Assembly (NCBI RefSeq): GCF_000307165.1
Contig: NC_018704.1
Coordinates: forward strand, 1,922,001-1,986,000
DNA from: Amphibacillus xylanus NBRC 15112
GTDB taxonomy: Bacteria > Bacillota > Bacilli > Bacillales > Amphibacillaceae
Length of the DNA stretch: 64,000 bases
Direction of reading: 5' to 3'
In this document: positions 42,684 through 52,323 of the stretch, in pieces
Numbering within the stretch: the first letter of the stretch is position 1
Layout: each line of letters opens with the position of its first letter
Position numbers and translations under genes: made by a program
The notes under the pieces: model-generated
What the model was told of the DNA's origin: nothing
Databases searched by the model: none
Seen by the model: the letters and a program-made list of their open reading frames with translations, nothing else

Positions 42684-43601
42684 TTATCTGAGAAAATCTA
42701 ATAAAGTAGGTTGCATAACCCGTGCGCCTGCACTTAATGTTGCACGGTGGATTGATTCCTGCATCGTTAAATTCATAATAACTTCTGCAGTATCAGCATC
42801 TTCGTTATCTGACATCATTTGTTCTGCACTGACACTTTGATTTTTCAATCTATTTTCGATTAGTTCGACTCGGTTCATTCGTGCACCGATTTGGGCACGT
42901 TCTTGTAGTGTATTGTTTAAATGAGTTTCTAGCTTACCAATATGATTGTCTAAAGTAGAAGCCTCTACATCAGGATCGTTTAAATCATTGACAAGTGCTT
43001 GAAGATCATTGAATAAATCTTCTGAGAAGACACTTGATGGATCAGAGTTCACCTTGAATCGCACGCCTGCTGACACTTCAATTAATACATCATTTGTATT
43101 ATTTGATACAACAAAAGTTCCATCATCTTGACGAATAAATGGTGGTGTTCTTTCACCAGTTAGCGGATCTACTTGACCTGTTGTATCGGTTCCGTTGAAT
43201 AAATATTTATCATTCACACGAGTATTTGCTAAGTTAACCATTTGATCAATAAGCTGATCGATTTCTTTTGCAATATTCATTCGATCGTCTGTATCGTTTG
43301 TACCATTGGCTGCTTGAAGTGTTAGATCATTAATTCGGTGTAGCATTTCAGTCACTTCATGCATCGCTTCATCGGCGTTATTCAGCCAATTATTTACTTC
43401 ACCTAAGTTTCGTTCATATTGTTTAATATTTGAAAGCTGTGAACGGTAATTCATCCCCTTCATCGCGACAACAGGGTCATCTGAAGGTTTAGTGATTTTT
43501 TTACCAGTTGAAAATTGATTCATATACTTGTTTAGATTTCCATAACTACTGCTAATGTTTTTTAACATGTTATTAGAAATCATACCTTGGGATATTCGCA
43601 T
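42684..43601 (-). CDS. flgL: Flagellar hook-associated protein 3
   Basis: 305 residues with flagellin-like ends: MRISQGMISNNMLKNISSSY and QFSTGKKITKPSDDPV at the N terminus, and the C-terminal TAEVIMNLTMQESIHRATLS with RVMQPTLLDFL. It forms the second hook-filament junction layer between FlgK and flagellin. It lies 9 bases downstream of flgK. Confidence 0.95.
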   Translation of the reverse strand: MRISQGMISNNMLKNISSSYGNLNKYMNQFSTGKKITKPSDDPVVAMKGMNYRSQLSNIKQYERNLGEVNNWLNNADEAMHEVTEMLHRINDLTLQAANGTNDTDDRMNIAKEIDQLIDQMVNLANTRVNDKYLFNGTDTTGQVDPLTGERTPPFIRQDDGTFVVSNNTNDVLIEVSAGVRFKVNSDPSSVFSEDLFNDLQALVNDLNDPDVEASTLDNHIGKLETHLNNTLQERAQIGARMNRVELIENRLKNQSVSAEQMMSDNEDADTAEVIMNLTMQESIHRATLSAGARVMQPTLLDFLR

Positions 43602-43610
43602 TTATCTCGC

Positions 43611-45128
43611 CTACCTTCCGACTAAGCCCATATTATTAATAATTCGATCGAGCATTTCATCAACTGCAGTCATACTTCTAGCTGCAGCGTTATATGCGTG
43701 TTGGAATTTAATTAAATTACTGATTTCTTCATCGAGTGATACAGAGCTAACTGCCATTCGGTTTTCTTCAACTTGTTGACGTAGGACGTCACTATTATTT
43801 TGCATTCTGATTGATTCGGCAGCTCGGACACCTAATTCACCAATTAGCGATTGGTAAAAACTTTTCACAGATGTACGCGTCCCTAAGCCGACATCAAGGT
43901 CATTATAAACTTCAGCAAGATTAATCGCATTTGTACCATCACCGCTATAACCATCGATACTTGCAGCGATGAGATCTGGATCAGTCAAAATTGCTTCGTT
44001 AACAGCAATTGTTCCTAAAGGGTCGTTGACATCATAAACAAAGAAATCACCACCTGAATTACCGTATAAATCCGTTCCTTCTGCATGAACACGGTTAAAT
44101 TCATCAACATAAGTGACCAACATTGTTTCTAAGTCAGCTTTCACATCATTATAATAACCACCTATTGTGGTGCCGTCGGTCTTAACATAACCATTCATTT
44201 CAAATAGTGCTTGTAATGTTCCATTTGATTGATAATCATGAGCTTCTATTGTTGTTGCTAAGTTAACATCTTCATGATCATTCGTAATCGTGATTTGGGT
44301 AATGTTATTATTATCATCTGCTTCAATCGCTATCTCGCTATGTGAACGTGATTCACCATCAACTAAATTAATTCGATCCGTTCCATTTCTTAATCTAACC
44401 GTCACAATTCCTTCTGCAATTGGACTCGGTTGGCCTGAACTCTTCGTATATGATACTTCGATATCAACCAATGTCGAAAGTTCATCGATTAATCGATCAC
44501 GCTCATCATAAAGATCATTTGGTACGAGCCCGTGTGGCTCAATTCCAGCGATTTCATTATTAATGTTGGCAATTTGTCGGAGCATTGAGTTGATATCCAC
44601 TTCTGTTACATCAATTTGATTTTTCAGATCATCTTGTACGTCTTGTAAAGATGATGAGAGGTAACGGTATGTTTCAACGACTGCCTCTGCTCTTTGTGCA
44701 ACAACAGTTCTTGTTCCGGAGTGATCAGCACTACCGTTTAAATCCTGAAGACTGTTAAAGAAGTCTTCTAAAACAAATGCCAGACCTTCTTCTGTTGGTT
44801 CATTGAGTAAATTCTCCATTTGTCTGAGTGCATCTGCATTCGTTGAATAGTAACCAAATTTACTATTTTCTTTCCGATATTGTGTATCTAAAAATTGATC
44901 TCGAATTCGTTCAATTGAACCCGCTTCAACGCCACTTCCAACCCCAGATACGATACCACCTGGTTCGCGGCTTGCTGAGATGGAATTCATTTGGGCAAAG
45001 TTTACCCGTTGTCTCGTGTATCCAACTGTATTGGCATTGGAAATGTTATGTGATGTTGTATATAAGGCAGCTTGTTGTGCATTTAATGCTCGCTTTGCCA
45101 TTTCTAATCCATGAAATGTTGATACCAT
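43611..45128 (-). CDS. flgK: Flagellar hook-associated protein 1
   Basis: 505 residues. The N terminus STFHGLEMAKRALNAQQAAL with TTSHNISNANTVGYTRQRV is the rod/hook consensus; the C terminus SNLIKFQHAYNAAARSMTAV plus DEMLDRIINNMG is diagnostic of FlgK. It joins hook and filament, exported by the flagellar type III system with the chaperone FlgN, whose gene is 11 bases upstream. Confidence 0.96.
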   Translation of the reverse strand: MVSTFHGLEMAKRALNAQQAALYTTSHNISNANTVGYTRQRVNFAQMNSISASREPGGIVSGVGSGVEAGSIERIRDQFLDTQYRKENSKFGYYSTNADALRQMENLLNEPTEEGLAFVLEDFFNSLQDLNGSADHSGTRTVVAQRAEAVVETYRYLSSSLQDVQDDLKNQIDVTEVDINSMLRQIANINNEIAGIEPHGLVPNDLYDERDRLIDELSTLVDIEVSYTKSSGQPSPIAEGIVTVRLRNGTDRINLVDGESRSHSEIAIEADDNNNITQITITNDHEDVNLATTIEAHDYQSNGTLQALFEMNGYVKTDGTTIGGYYNDVKADLETMLVTYVDEFNRVHAEGTDLYGNSGGDFFVYDVNDPLGTIAVNEAILTDPDLIAASIDGYSGDGTNAINLAEVYNDLDVGLGTRTSVKSFYQSLIGELGVRAAESIRMQNNSDVLRQQVEENRMAVSSVSLDEEISNLIKFQHAYNAAARSMTAVDEMLDRIINNMGLVGR

Positions 45129-45139
45129 TTATTATCCTC

Positions 45140-45634
45140 CTAAGCCTTCGAATCAAATGTTGATCGTTTCGATTGGGGATCATCTTGATTTCGTTTGTTA
45201 CCATAGTTTACTTGTTCAATCGTTGGACTTAATAAATCTAAGTTCATCTGCACGAATTGCAGTGATTGTTCTGTCAGTTCTTGATTGAGATTCTCTTGTG
45301 CTTTTAAGTCAACTAAAACTTTTGCAAGCTCTGTTGAAACTTGTTCAAGCTGATCTCGTTCACGGTCATCTTCTACTTTCTCAAGTAACGTCGTGACATT
45401 TTTCTGATCATCAGTCAGTCCAAATTTAGCTGCCCACTGATCAACAGCTTTTAATCGTTCTTTTTCTAATTTATCAATGGCTTGAATATGCTTTTGTTCA
45501 TTTTTTAAAATACGTTGAACCTCTTCAATGGCTCCTTTTTTTAACAGCTCTGTTTTAGTTAAGGACAATTGTAGTAAGCTTTGATGTACTTGAACAAGTC
45601 GTTCAAGCACTACTGTAATGTGGTCTATTGACAT
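45140..45634 (-). CDS. flgN: Flagellar export chaperone FlgN (YvyG)
   Basis: 164 residues, helical coiled coil beginning MSIDHITVVLERLVQVHQSL. FlgN binds FlgK and FlgL for export. The start at 45634 follows AAGGAG at 11 bases; the upstream frame to 45658 lacks a site. Position between flgM and flgK is conserved. Confidence 0.9.
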   Translation of the reverse strand: MSIDHITVVLERLVQVHQSLLQLSLTKTELLKKGAIEEVQRILKNEQKHIQAIDKLEKERLKAVDQWAAKFGLTDDQKNVTTLLEKVEDDRERDQLEQVSTELAKVLVDLKAQENLNQELTEQSLQFVQMNLDLLSPTIEQVNYGNKRNQDDPQSKRSTFDSKA

Positions 45635-45708
45635 GAGGCCAAACGCTCCTTCTCTCACTCAGTCTAAAATTCAAAGTAGAGCCAACTTATCCAGCCGGCT
45701 CTAGTTGT

Positions 45709-45978
45709 TTAGTTTTTCCAAAAGGACAAAATTCCTTTAGCGACTTTATTAGGATCAACTTTATAAATACCAGACTCAACATCTGCTTTAATTGCTTCAA
45801 CATATTGCGCACGAGCAGCGTGGACATCGCCTAACTCTTGCATTTTTTTTGCTTGGTCTGAAATATGCAACTGATCTGCTTTTACTTGTTTTTCCGTACG
45901 TGTTTGTGTGTATTTTTGTAGTTGCTTTTGGTAAGGGTTCACCCTAGGCTGATTTGAACCATGTATTTTCAAGACCAT
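45709..45978 (-). CDS. flgM: Anti-sigma-D factor FlgM
   Basis: 89 residues with the family core LHISDQAKKMQELGDVHAAR and ADVESGIYKVDPNKVAKGIL in the C-terminal half that binds sigma-D. The N terminus is polar and disordered. In Bacillus, FlgM holds sigma-D inactive until the hook is complete. It has its own sigma-D type promoter upstream, giving the expected feedback. Confidence 0.94.
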   Translation of the reverse strand: MVLKIHGSNQPRVNPYQKQLQKYTQTRTEKQVKADQLHISDQAKKMQELGDVHAARAQYVEAIKADVESGIYKVDPNKVAKGILSFWKN

Positions 45979-46013
45979 TCACCTCTTTCTCGATGCTTGC
46001 TTTTCTAATATAT

Positions 46014-46040
46014 ATATCGACTTAGTTCCTTGAATGTTTA
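46014..46040 (-). promoter_or_regulatory. Sigma-D promoter of flgM
   Basis: On the minus strand TAAA (46037-46040), exactly 15 bases, then GTCGATAT (46014-46021), one mismatch from consensus. It is about 40 bases before the flgM start and inside the end of the upstream yvyF gene. Confidence 0.85.
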
Positions 46041-46469
46041 ACGATTTCTTTTTACTCTATCAATTGTATAGTATGTCCGAATTTTTTTCCGTTCTTCTTC
46101 TTCGTTTCGGGCATTGATCGCTTTTAACTCTTCTTGAAAAGTTAATTCATTCGCAATTTCATTTGAGCACTGATCACAGATCGTTCCGTCGACTATTTCA
46201 GCCCCACATCGTTCACATGGATAAGTTAAATTCGGGAACTGACTTGTACGTAAACGTTTCTCTTTGACAAACTTAATAATTAATGTTTCTTCTACGCCTG
46301 TTCCTTCAACAATTTCGGGAATTGTTGCTTCACGGTTTACTCTTTTCTTCATAAAATTATAAACCAATTGGAACTTCTCTTCTTCTATATTATAGCAATC
46401 CTGACAAATCGGACGAAGTGCTCGTACAAATAATTTGCCACATTGGAGACAGTTATCAAGTTCTGCCAT
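46038..46469 (-). CDS. yvyF: Flagellar operon zinc-finger protein YvyF (TIGR03826)
   Basis: 143 residues: CLQCGKLF...ICQDCY at the N terminus and CERCGAEI...ICDQCS in the middle form two zinc-finger-like CxxC pairs, with a helix-turn-helix-like segment between (EATIPEIVEGTGVEETLI). This is the TIGR03826 protein that precedes flgM in Bacilli; B. subtilis YvyF modulates motility gene expression. ATG 46469 has AAGGTGGG upstream; the preceding GTG lies within that site. Confidence 0.9.
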   Translation of the reverse strand: MAELDNCLQCGKLFVRALRPICQDCYNIEEEKFQLVYNFMKKRVNREATIPEIVEGTGVEETLIIKFVKEKRLRTSQFPNLTYPCERCGAEIVDGTICDQCSNEIANELTFQEELKAINARNEEEERKKIRTYYTIDRVKRNR

Positions 46470-46548
46470 CTTCGGTCCCACCTTTTCGTGAAAATTCTAG
46501 ACTAATTATAACATATATATCGTCTAGACAAATTGTTTTTCAAGTCAT

Positions 46549-47217
46549 TTAACGTGCCAATGTAAAACTTGCAATCTGCTTTATTCCGTTTTCTTTTAAG
46601 ACCCTAGCAGCGTGATGAATCGTTGCACCAGTTGTGTAAATATCATCAATAATAATGACTGGTGAGGGACAAGCTTCTCCTATATATTGAAATGGATTAT
46701 CCATTGATAAGCGTTGTTTACGATTTTTCTTCGCTTGTTTTTCACTTGTTGTTCGTTTAAGTAGTGGTGCGATTGGATATGGCAGTAATTGTGCTATTGC
46801 TTCCGCTTGATTAAAAGCGCGCGATGCCAGTCGTTGTTCACTTAATGGAATCGGTACGAGACGTGTATCCTTTGAATTTGATTTAAATTGTGTCGTAAAA
46901 ACCTCTCTCATATCATGGCGAAAGACTTCAACTAATGCATAGTCACCACGATATTTGAATCGACTGATAAGATCTTTTAAAAAATGATTATACCGGTAAA
47001 CAGCACGGTTTTTTGTTAATAAGCTTTGCTGTTTCCAGCGATCGCAATCTAAACATTTTACTTGGTCATCTCTACCACAATACTCACATTGTGGTTTGCC
47101 GATTTTATCTAGTTGCGCTGAACAGCTTCGGCAAATCGGCACTTGCTGTCGTAAGTTAAAAATCGTTGACCATGTAAGATCAGCTTCAATAAATTGATGA
47201 CAAATCAGACAATTCAT
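46549..47217 (-). CDS. comFC: Competence protein ComFC (phosphoribosyltransferase-like)
   Basis: 222 residues: an N-terminal zinc-finger (MNCLICHQF, CRSCSAQL, CEYCGRDD, CLDC) and a C-terminal PRTase domain with VIIIDDIYTTGATIHHAARV. Needed for DNA transformation, partner of ComFA. The second ATG (47217) is used because GGAGG lies 6 bases before it. It follows comFA by about 23 bases; comFB, found between them in B. subtilis, is absent. Confidence 0.93.
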   Translation of the reverse strand: MNCLICHQFIEADLTWSTIFNLRQQVPICRSCSAQLDKIGKPQCEYCGRDDQVKCLDCDRWKQQSLLTKNRAVYRYNHFLKDLISRFKYRGDYALVEVFRHDMREVFTTQFKSNSKDTRLVPIPLSEQRLASRAFNQAEAIAQLLPYPIAPLLKRTTSEKQAKKNRKQRLSMDNPFQYIGEACPSPVIIIDDIYTTGATIHHAARVLKENGIKQIASFTLAR

Positions 47218-47240
47218 CTTCATCCTCCTTGATTAATAAC

Positions 47241-48581
47241 TTAAAATCCTGCGCGTTGATTCATTTGCTTAATCGCTAAAATACTTGCTTTAATCGCTCG
47301 TGTGTAACCGTCATGGATAAATACAACTTCACCTGTTGGATCATCAGGACTTCGACCGGCACGTCCAGCAATTTGAACAAGTGCTGCTTCGTCGAAGACA
47401 TCATGACCTGCATCTATAACAGCGACATCAACAGATGGAAAGGTTACCCCTCGTTCTAGAATTGTTGTCGTAAGTAAAATATCAATTTGCTTATTCCGAA
47501 ATTGCTGGACCTTGTCAATTCTGTCAGGGTCTTCAGCATGAACTGAAGCAATTATTTTGTCTGGGAGTTTTTTTATAACTAGTGGGCGTAATTGTTCTGC
47601 TTGATTAATGGTTGGTGTGAAAATAAGTAGTTGTCTTGATTTGTTTTGGCGATTGTGATACCAGCGCCAAAAACGGTGAGGTAATTCTGTTTTAGGAATT
47701 TTATATTGGATCATGGATTTCGGAACAGGTAATGGATGTCCGTGATAGCGAACTGGGACGAAGACAGTTGGTGGTTTGCGCTTTAAAAGATCATCCCTTG
47801 GCGTTGCTGTTAAGTAGACAATCGTCGCAGCTTGTTTCGTCGATCGCCTTGTTGCAAATGGCAAGCTAGGGTCAGCATGATAAGGAAAAGCATCAATTTC
47901 ATCAATAATCAATAGATCAAAAGCTGCTTCATAGCGTAATAATTGGTGGGTTGTCGCAAGTGTTAGTTGTGCGGTTTGGTGATTTTGGCCACTACCACCA
48001 TATAGACCGGTAATTGTCGTAGTCGGAAAAGCTTGTTTAAATCGTGGTAGTAGTTCACGAATAACATCGGCACGAGGTGAAGTAAGACAAATCCTTTTAC
48101 CCTCGGTAATCGCTAAAGCGATTCCTTCAAAGAGCATCTCTGTTTTTCCAGCGCCGCAAACGGCATGTATAAGTAACTCAGCTTGTTTGTTTTGAATTGC
48201 TTCAATCATTCGATTTGAAGCATGGCGTTGTTTTTCGGCTAGTTTGCCTTGCCAAGCTAGAGGAGATTGACTTGGAATTTCCCAATTTGGTGCTTGTCCT
48301 GACCACCTATATAATGGGGTGCATACCATTATCCTTCCCATTTGTATACACTTTCGGCAGTATGGATGTGTTTTTTGACAATTTGCACAAGGGATCATTC
48401 CGAAGAGATGTTTCGTTGTATTGTTACAACGAAGACAGCGGTAGCTAAAGTGGTGTTTGACGATTGGGGTTATTGGAGTGAGTTGATTTGATTCAATCAG
48501 TTGGTTAAATTCATACTCAGATAAATTGAGTTCATCACGAAGTAAAAGCCGACCAGCAAAACGATTGGCAGATTCGTTCAA
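47241..48581 (-). CDS. comFA: Competence DNA translocase ATPase ComFA
   Basis: A 446-residue superfamily 2 DEAD-like helicase. An N-terminal four-Cys zinc finger (YRCLRCNN, IPCANC, YCRKC) precedes Walker A AVCGAGKTE (about residue 142), the DEAD-type box IIDEID, TATP and motif VI QIAGRAGRSPDDP. It powers inward transport of single-stranded DNA across the membrane through ComEC. It is first in the comF-flagellar operon. Confidence 0.95.
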   Translation of the reverse strand: MNESANRFAGRLLLRDELNLSEYEFNQLIESNQLTPITPIVKHHFSYRCLRCNNTTKHLFGMIPCANCQKTHPYCRKCIQMGRIMVCTPLYRWSGQAPNWEIPSQSPLAWQGKLAEKQRHASNRMIEAIQNKQAELLIHAVCGAGKTEMLFEGIALAITEGKRICLTSPRADVIRELLPRFKQAFPTTTITGLYGGSGQNHQTAQLTLATTHQLLRYEAAFDLLIIDEIDAFPYHADPSLPFATRRSTKQAATIVYLTATPRDDLLKRKPPTVFVPVRYHGHPLPVPKSMIQYKIPKTELPHRFWRWYHNRQNKSRQLLIFTPTINQAEQLRPLVIKKLPDKIIASVHAEDPDRIDKVQQFRNKQIDILLTTTILERGVTFPSVDVAVIDAGHDVFDEAALVQIAGRAGRSPDDPTGEVVFIHDGYTRAIKASILAIKQMNQRAGF

Positions 48582-48654
48582 ATTTAGTCCTCCTTTTTAG
48601 ATCATGGGAAAAATTAATTATTGAGGATAGCAAATTCATGAGGCGAAATTTCAC

Positions 48655-48700
48655 AAAAAACTATCTAACTCCACCACAATTGCAGTGGAGTTATAGAAAT
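48655..48700 (-). terminator. Terminator after the degV-type gene
   Basis: On the minus strand TAACTCCACTGCA / TGGTGGAGTTA pair with a short loop, followed by GATAGTTTTTTG. Confidence 0.75.
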
Positions 48701-49542
48701 TATTCAAAGTACCAGCCGATTCCTAATGAACCTTCTCCTAGGTGTGTACCAATTACAGCGCCAAAATAACTTGTTTCAATCGTTGCATTTGGGAAGCGTG
48801 ATCGTAAATCTTCAGCAACTCTTTCACCAAGTTCAGGCGCATTTGCATCAATAACTGTTGCACGAATCGCTCTTCCTGTTTTGGCATCCTCTTCAAACAT
48901 TTCAACAATGCGTTTAATTGCTTTTTTCTGCGTCCGGATTTTTTCAAATGGGACGATTTTTGTTTCGTGGAAATGTAAAATCGGCTTAACTTGAAGCATA
49001 CTTCCAACAAGTGCTTGTGTACCACTTAGTCGTCCTCCGCGGTGAAGATGTTGCAGATCATCAACGACGAAATAAGCACGCATTGATTGCTTCATCTCAT
49101 TTAAGCGCGCGATAATTTCTTCTGGTGACTTACCTTCCTCGACCATTTTTGCTGCTTCAATCACGTAAAAGCCTTGAGGCATACAGCTAATCTCAGAATC
49201 AAACGGATAAACTTTAATGTCTTCAACCATATTTCCTGCTGTTTGCATTGTATTGAATGTTCCACTTATTCCACTTGATAAGTGAATTGCGATCGCCGCA
49301 TCATAATTTTCGGCGAGCTCAGTCAGTTTATCTGTTATATAACCAATGGAAGGTTGTGAGGTTTTTGGTAATTCTTTTGAATCACGTACAAGTGTATAGA
49401 ATTCATCTGCACTTAATTCAGTTTCTTCTTCATATGATTTGTTGCCAAAAGTTACACTTAACGGGACGACAATAATATTATACTTCTCTCGAATTTCTAA
49501 TGGAATATAAGATGTACTATCAGTTATGATTGCTACTTTCAT
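48700..49542 (-). CDS. DegV family fatty-acid-binding protein (YviA)
   Basis: 280 residues, two-lobed DegV/FakB fold: AIITDSTSYIPLEI at the N terminus with TSQPSIGYI (lipid head-group Thr/Ser), AIHLSSGISGTFNTMQ and a C-terminal FGAVIGTHLGEGSLGIGW. Members carry a fatty acid for phosphorylation by FakA. It is the equivalent of yviA, located between degU and comFA as in B. subtilis. Confidence 0.93.
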   Translation of the reverse strand: MKVAIITDSTSYIPLEIREKYNIIVVPLSVTFGNKSYEEETELSADEFYTLVRDSKELPKTSQPSIGYITDKLTELAENYDAAIAIHLSSGISGTFNTMQTAGNMVEDIKVYPFDSEISCMPQGFYVIEAAKMVEEGKSPEEIIARLNEMKQSMRAYFVVDDLQHLHRGGRLSGTQALVGSMLQVKPILHFHETKIVPFEKIRTQKKAIKRIVEMFEEDAKTGRAIRATVIDANAPELGERVAEDLRSRFPNATIETSYFGAVIGTHLGEGSLGIGWYFE

Positions 49543-50052
49543 GTTTTAGAACCTAACCTTCCTTTTTAATATATCTGAATGAATTTCATAATGACTTAAT
49601 TGGCTATAAAACACGAACAATTGGGTTACAGGTGACGCGGTGATTTCCACTCTAGGCGGACGCTTTCGGGCCTACAGGATGTAGGTCATGCAAGCGTCGT
49701 CACACGACGTGACGGTTTTAGCTTGCCTTCGTTAAACTCAGCTAATTGATAAAAGCTTTCCAAGCTTTTATCACTGGATCTTCGGACACGATTGTTCCCG
49801 CTGGAGTCGCCGCCTGCCGTTCTAATCACTTGATTAGGCTTCTTTATTTACGTATGATATTGTATTTTCATTTGTAATTGTTCGTGTTCTTAACTAGATT
49901 TTGTATTATGAAATTGACTCATCTAAATAAATTTAACTTTATCTAACCTTCATAGACAAAACAAACTTACTTCTATTCTATCGGAATGCACTTTGAAATC
50001 ATAGTCCTTTCACAAACTATTTTCAAGTAGGGAAATATTCCCTTTTAAAGAT
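49543..50052. repeat. Intergenic region with dispersed palindromic repeat, copy E (about 49625-49840)
   Basis: About 500 bases without a gene. The central 200 contain a diverged member of the palindromic family: GGCGGACGCTTTC, GGTTTTAGCTTGCC, an inner hairpin GATAAAAGCTTtccAAGCTTTTATC (perfect 11-bp arms), GGATCTTCGGACACG and TTCCCGCTGGAGTCGCCGCC. Outer arms AGGCGGA and TCGCCGCCT are partly complementary. Here it is not inside an ISL3-derived element, so the repeat also occurs on its own. Confidence 0.7.
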
Positions 50053-50096
50053 CGAAAAAAAAACAATCTAGCGGTAAACCAATACTAGATTGTTTC
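50053..50096 (-). terminator. Terminator after degU
   Basis: On the minus strand AAACAATCTAG / CTAGATTGTTT with a 13-base loop, followed by TTTTTT. Confidence 0.85.
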
Positions 50097-50115
50097 ATTT
50101 AAGTATATATAAACA

Positions 50116-50790
50116 TTATAAAACTTCAACCCAACCATTGCGAATCGCTGTTACAACAGCTTGAGTCCGATCGTTAACGTTCATTTTCTGCAAAATGTTG
50201 CTGACGTGATTTTTTACTGTTTTTTCACTTATAAATAAGTGTTCAGAAATTGCTCGGTTACTCTTACCATCAGCTAATAGTTGGAGAACTTCACATTCGC
50301 GACGCGTTAGCAAATGTAATGGCTTACGATATTCTATGTCCTCAATACTTCCAGATTGCACTTTACTTAGTCTTTGGAATTCCTTAACTAAGTTATGTGT
50401 CACTTTCGGATGTAAGTATGAACCGCCTTCACTGACGATTTTAATTGCTTCAATAAGTGCTTCTGAATCCATTTCTTTTAGAAGATAGCCGTTTGCTCCA
50501 GATTTAAGTGCGTGTGTCACATAGTTCTCATCATCGTGAATTGATAAGATAATCACACGTACATCAGGATACTTAGCGAAAATACGTTTTGTTGCTTGGA
50601 CGCCATCAACATTTGGCATGTTAATATCCATTAAGACAACATCTGGTTGATACTGTTCAACGAGCGCTAAGGCTTGATCACCATCATCACCTTCTGCTAC
50701 AACTTCAAAGCAATCTTCGAAGTCTAAAATTCTCTTAACCCCTTCTCTAAATAAAACATGATCATCGATAATAACTATTCTTTTAGTCAT
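50116..50790 (-). CDS. degU: Two-component response regulator DegU
   Basis: 224 residues of NarL/FixJ type: receiver domain with phosphoacceptor in [13 protein letters not shown] (Asp56), [12 protein letters not shown], then a LuxR-type HTH (LTRREVLQLL-like block [19 protein letters not shown], and [17 protein letters not shown]). It regulates exoenzymes, motility and competence. The cognate kinase gene degS lies 213 bases upstream, a larger gap than usual, so a separate degU promoter is possible. Confidence 0.95.
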   Translation of the reverse strand: MTKRIVIIDDHVLFREGVKRILDFEDCFEVVAEGDDGDQALALVEQYQPDVVLMDINMPNVDGVQATKRIFAKYPDVRVIILSIHDDENYVTHALKSGANGYLLKEMDSEALIEAIKIVSEGGSYLHPKVTHNLVKEFQRLSKVQSGSIEDIEYRKPLHLLTRRECEVLQLLADGKSNRAISEHLFISEKTVKNHVSNILQKMNVNDRTQAVVTAIRNGWVEVL

Positions 50791-51003
50791 TTCTACTCCT
50801 CCATTTGCTTTCTAGACAGAAAAATTCGAACAACCTCCTAAATCAAAATTATAGCATAAAGTTGTGAACAAAGTATGGATTTCTAAACAGATTTAAGAAG
50901 ATGTAAAAAACATGACTATCCGGCATATATTTATCCTCATTATTTAGATCGGTTTAATTATACAAGATTTTACTAAATAAAACTTTTTTATTACCAATTT
51001 GTA

Positions 51004-52137
51004 TTAATCTTTTAATGGAATTTTAACATACACAGTCGTTCCTTGCCCGATTTGTGATTTAATTGAAAATTCACCGTCTAACATCTCAACGCGTTCACGC
51101 ATGCCTATCAGTCCAAAGGAATTTTCCTTTTTACTCTCGAGGTCAAACCCGATCCCATCATCTCTAATTAAGAGGAAAATTTGATTTTTTTCGATTCTAA
51201 AATTAACATGAATATTTTTTGGTGCTCCATGCTTGACGGCATTTTGGATGGATTCTTGAATCAGACGGAATAATGCGACTTCATACTTTGAATCAAACCG
51301 ACCTTGGATACCTTGCTCGGACAAACTGATATTTATTTGATGATAGTCTTCAACGTTCGCTAAGTACTTTCGAATTGTCGGAATCAGACCTAAATCGTCT
51401 AGTGCCATTGGACGTAAATCATAAATAATCCGACGGACCTCTTGTAATGAATCTCTTACCATTAGGCGCATATTTTTCATTTCCACTAAAGCTTCTTCAC
51501 CACTTCGTTCTCTGAAGGTTCGTTCAACTAAATCTGCCCTAAGTAAAATATTTGCAAGCATTTGTGCAGGGCCATCATGTATTTCACGGGAAATCCGCTT
51601 ACGTTCTTCTTCTTGTGCCTCAATAATTTTTAGCCCAAATGATTGTTTCTGATTGGCATTATCAATCAGATCACTGATCTGTTTAAAATCGTTATTTAAA
51701 TAATTTGAAATCACGGATACTTTGGAAACGAGTGCAGTACCTTTTTCAATCATTTGTTCTAATGATTTAAGCCGGCGCTCAATAAAGTCCCGCTTCTGTC
51801 TTAAAGTAATTTCACGCTCGCGGACCATTTTTAGCTTTGTTTGAATCTCGTGGGCAGTCTCATATACTTCTTTAATTTGCTCTTCTGAGTAAATATTAAA
51901 GTTCTTACTCACTTGAGCAAGACGATTTCGATAGAGTCGCTCCTTCCGCTCAAGCTCATCCCCTTCTACAATTAAGTATTCAATTGCTTTTCGTGTCTGT
52001 TCTATTTCATCACTTAATAATTTATGTTCTTCTCTTGATGACTCTGTTAATTGATAAATCTCATCTTTACTTTTATCGACAACTTCAAGCATACCATCAA
52101 TTATTTTGTCAAAAGATTTTTCATTTAATTGTTTCAT
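51004..52137 (-). CDS. degS: Cytosolic sensor histidine kinase DegS
   Basis: 377 residues, no membrane segment: an N-terminal coiled-coil sensor (about 1-160), the HisKA_3 box EEERKRISREIHDGPAQMLA (His about 190), and a HATPase_c domain with ESIQNAVKHG, LLIRDDGIGFD and SFGLIGMRERVEML. It phosphorylates DegU. Family length and layout are standard. Confidence 0.95.
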   Translation of the reverse strand: MKQLNEKSFDKIIDGMLEVVDKSKDEIYQLTESSREEHKLLSDEIEQTRKAIEYLIVEGDELERKERLYRNRLAQVSKNFNIYSEEQIKEVYETAHEIQTKLKMVREREITLRQKRDFIERRLKSLEQMIEKGTALVSKVSVISNYLNNDFKQISDLIDNANQKQSFGLKIIEAQEEERKRISREIHDGPAQMLANILLRADLVERTFRERSGEEALVEMKNMRLMVRDSLQEVRRIIYDLRPMALDDLGLIPTIRKYLANVEDYHQINISLSEQGIQGRFDSKYEVALFRLIQESIQNAVKHGAPKNIHVNFRIEKNQIFLLIRDDGIGFDLESKKENSFGLIGMRERVEMLDGEFSIKSQIGQGTTVYVKIPLKD

Positions 52138-52255
52138 TTTTTAGCTCCTATAACTAGCTGATTGTTACTTGTATAATAGCATATCTTGTAATGAAATTTG
52201 GTCAATTATGTTTTGTAATCTAAAAAATATAGAAGATTCTCCAAATGATGATTCC

Positions 52256-52285
52256 TTGTGAAAACTAAAATGTAAGCGTTATAAT
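52256..52285 (+). promoter_or_regulatory. Sigma-A promoter with overlapping cre site for the yesL-type gene
   Basis: TTGTGA (52256-52261), 18 bases, TATAAT (52280-52285). TGTAAGCGTTATAA (52271-52284) matches 13 of 14 positions of the CcpA cre consensus TGWAARCGYTWNCW and covers the -10, so CcpA binding would block initiation. Confidence 0.75.
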
Positions 52286-52323
52286 AGAAGTAGACTTTCA
52301 TATTGTATCTCAAGGAGGTAGCG

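Noticed and set aside
50791-51003. Gene or riboswitch between degS and degU
   Set aside because: The gap is AT-rich with no supported frame or structured leader; probably only a degU promoter.
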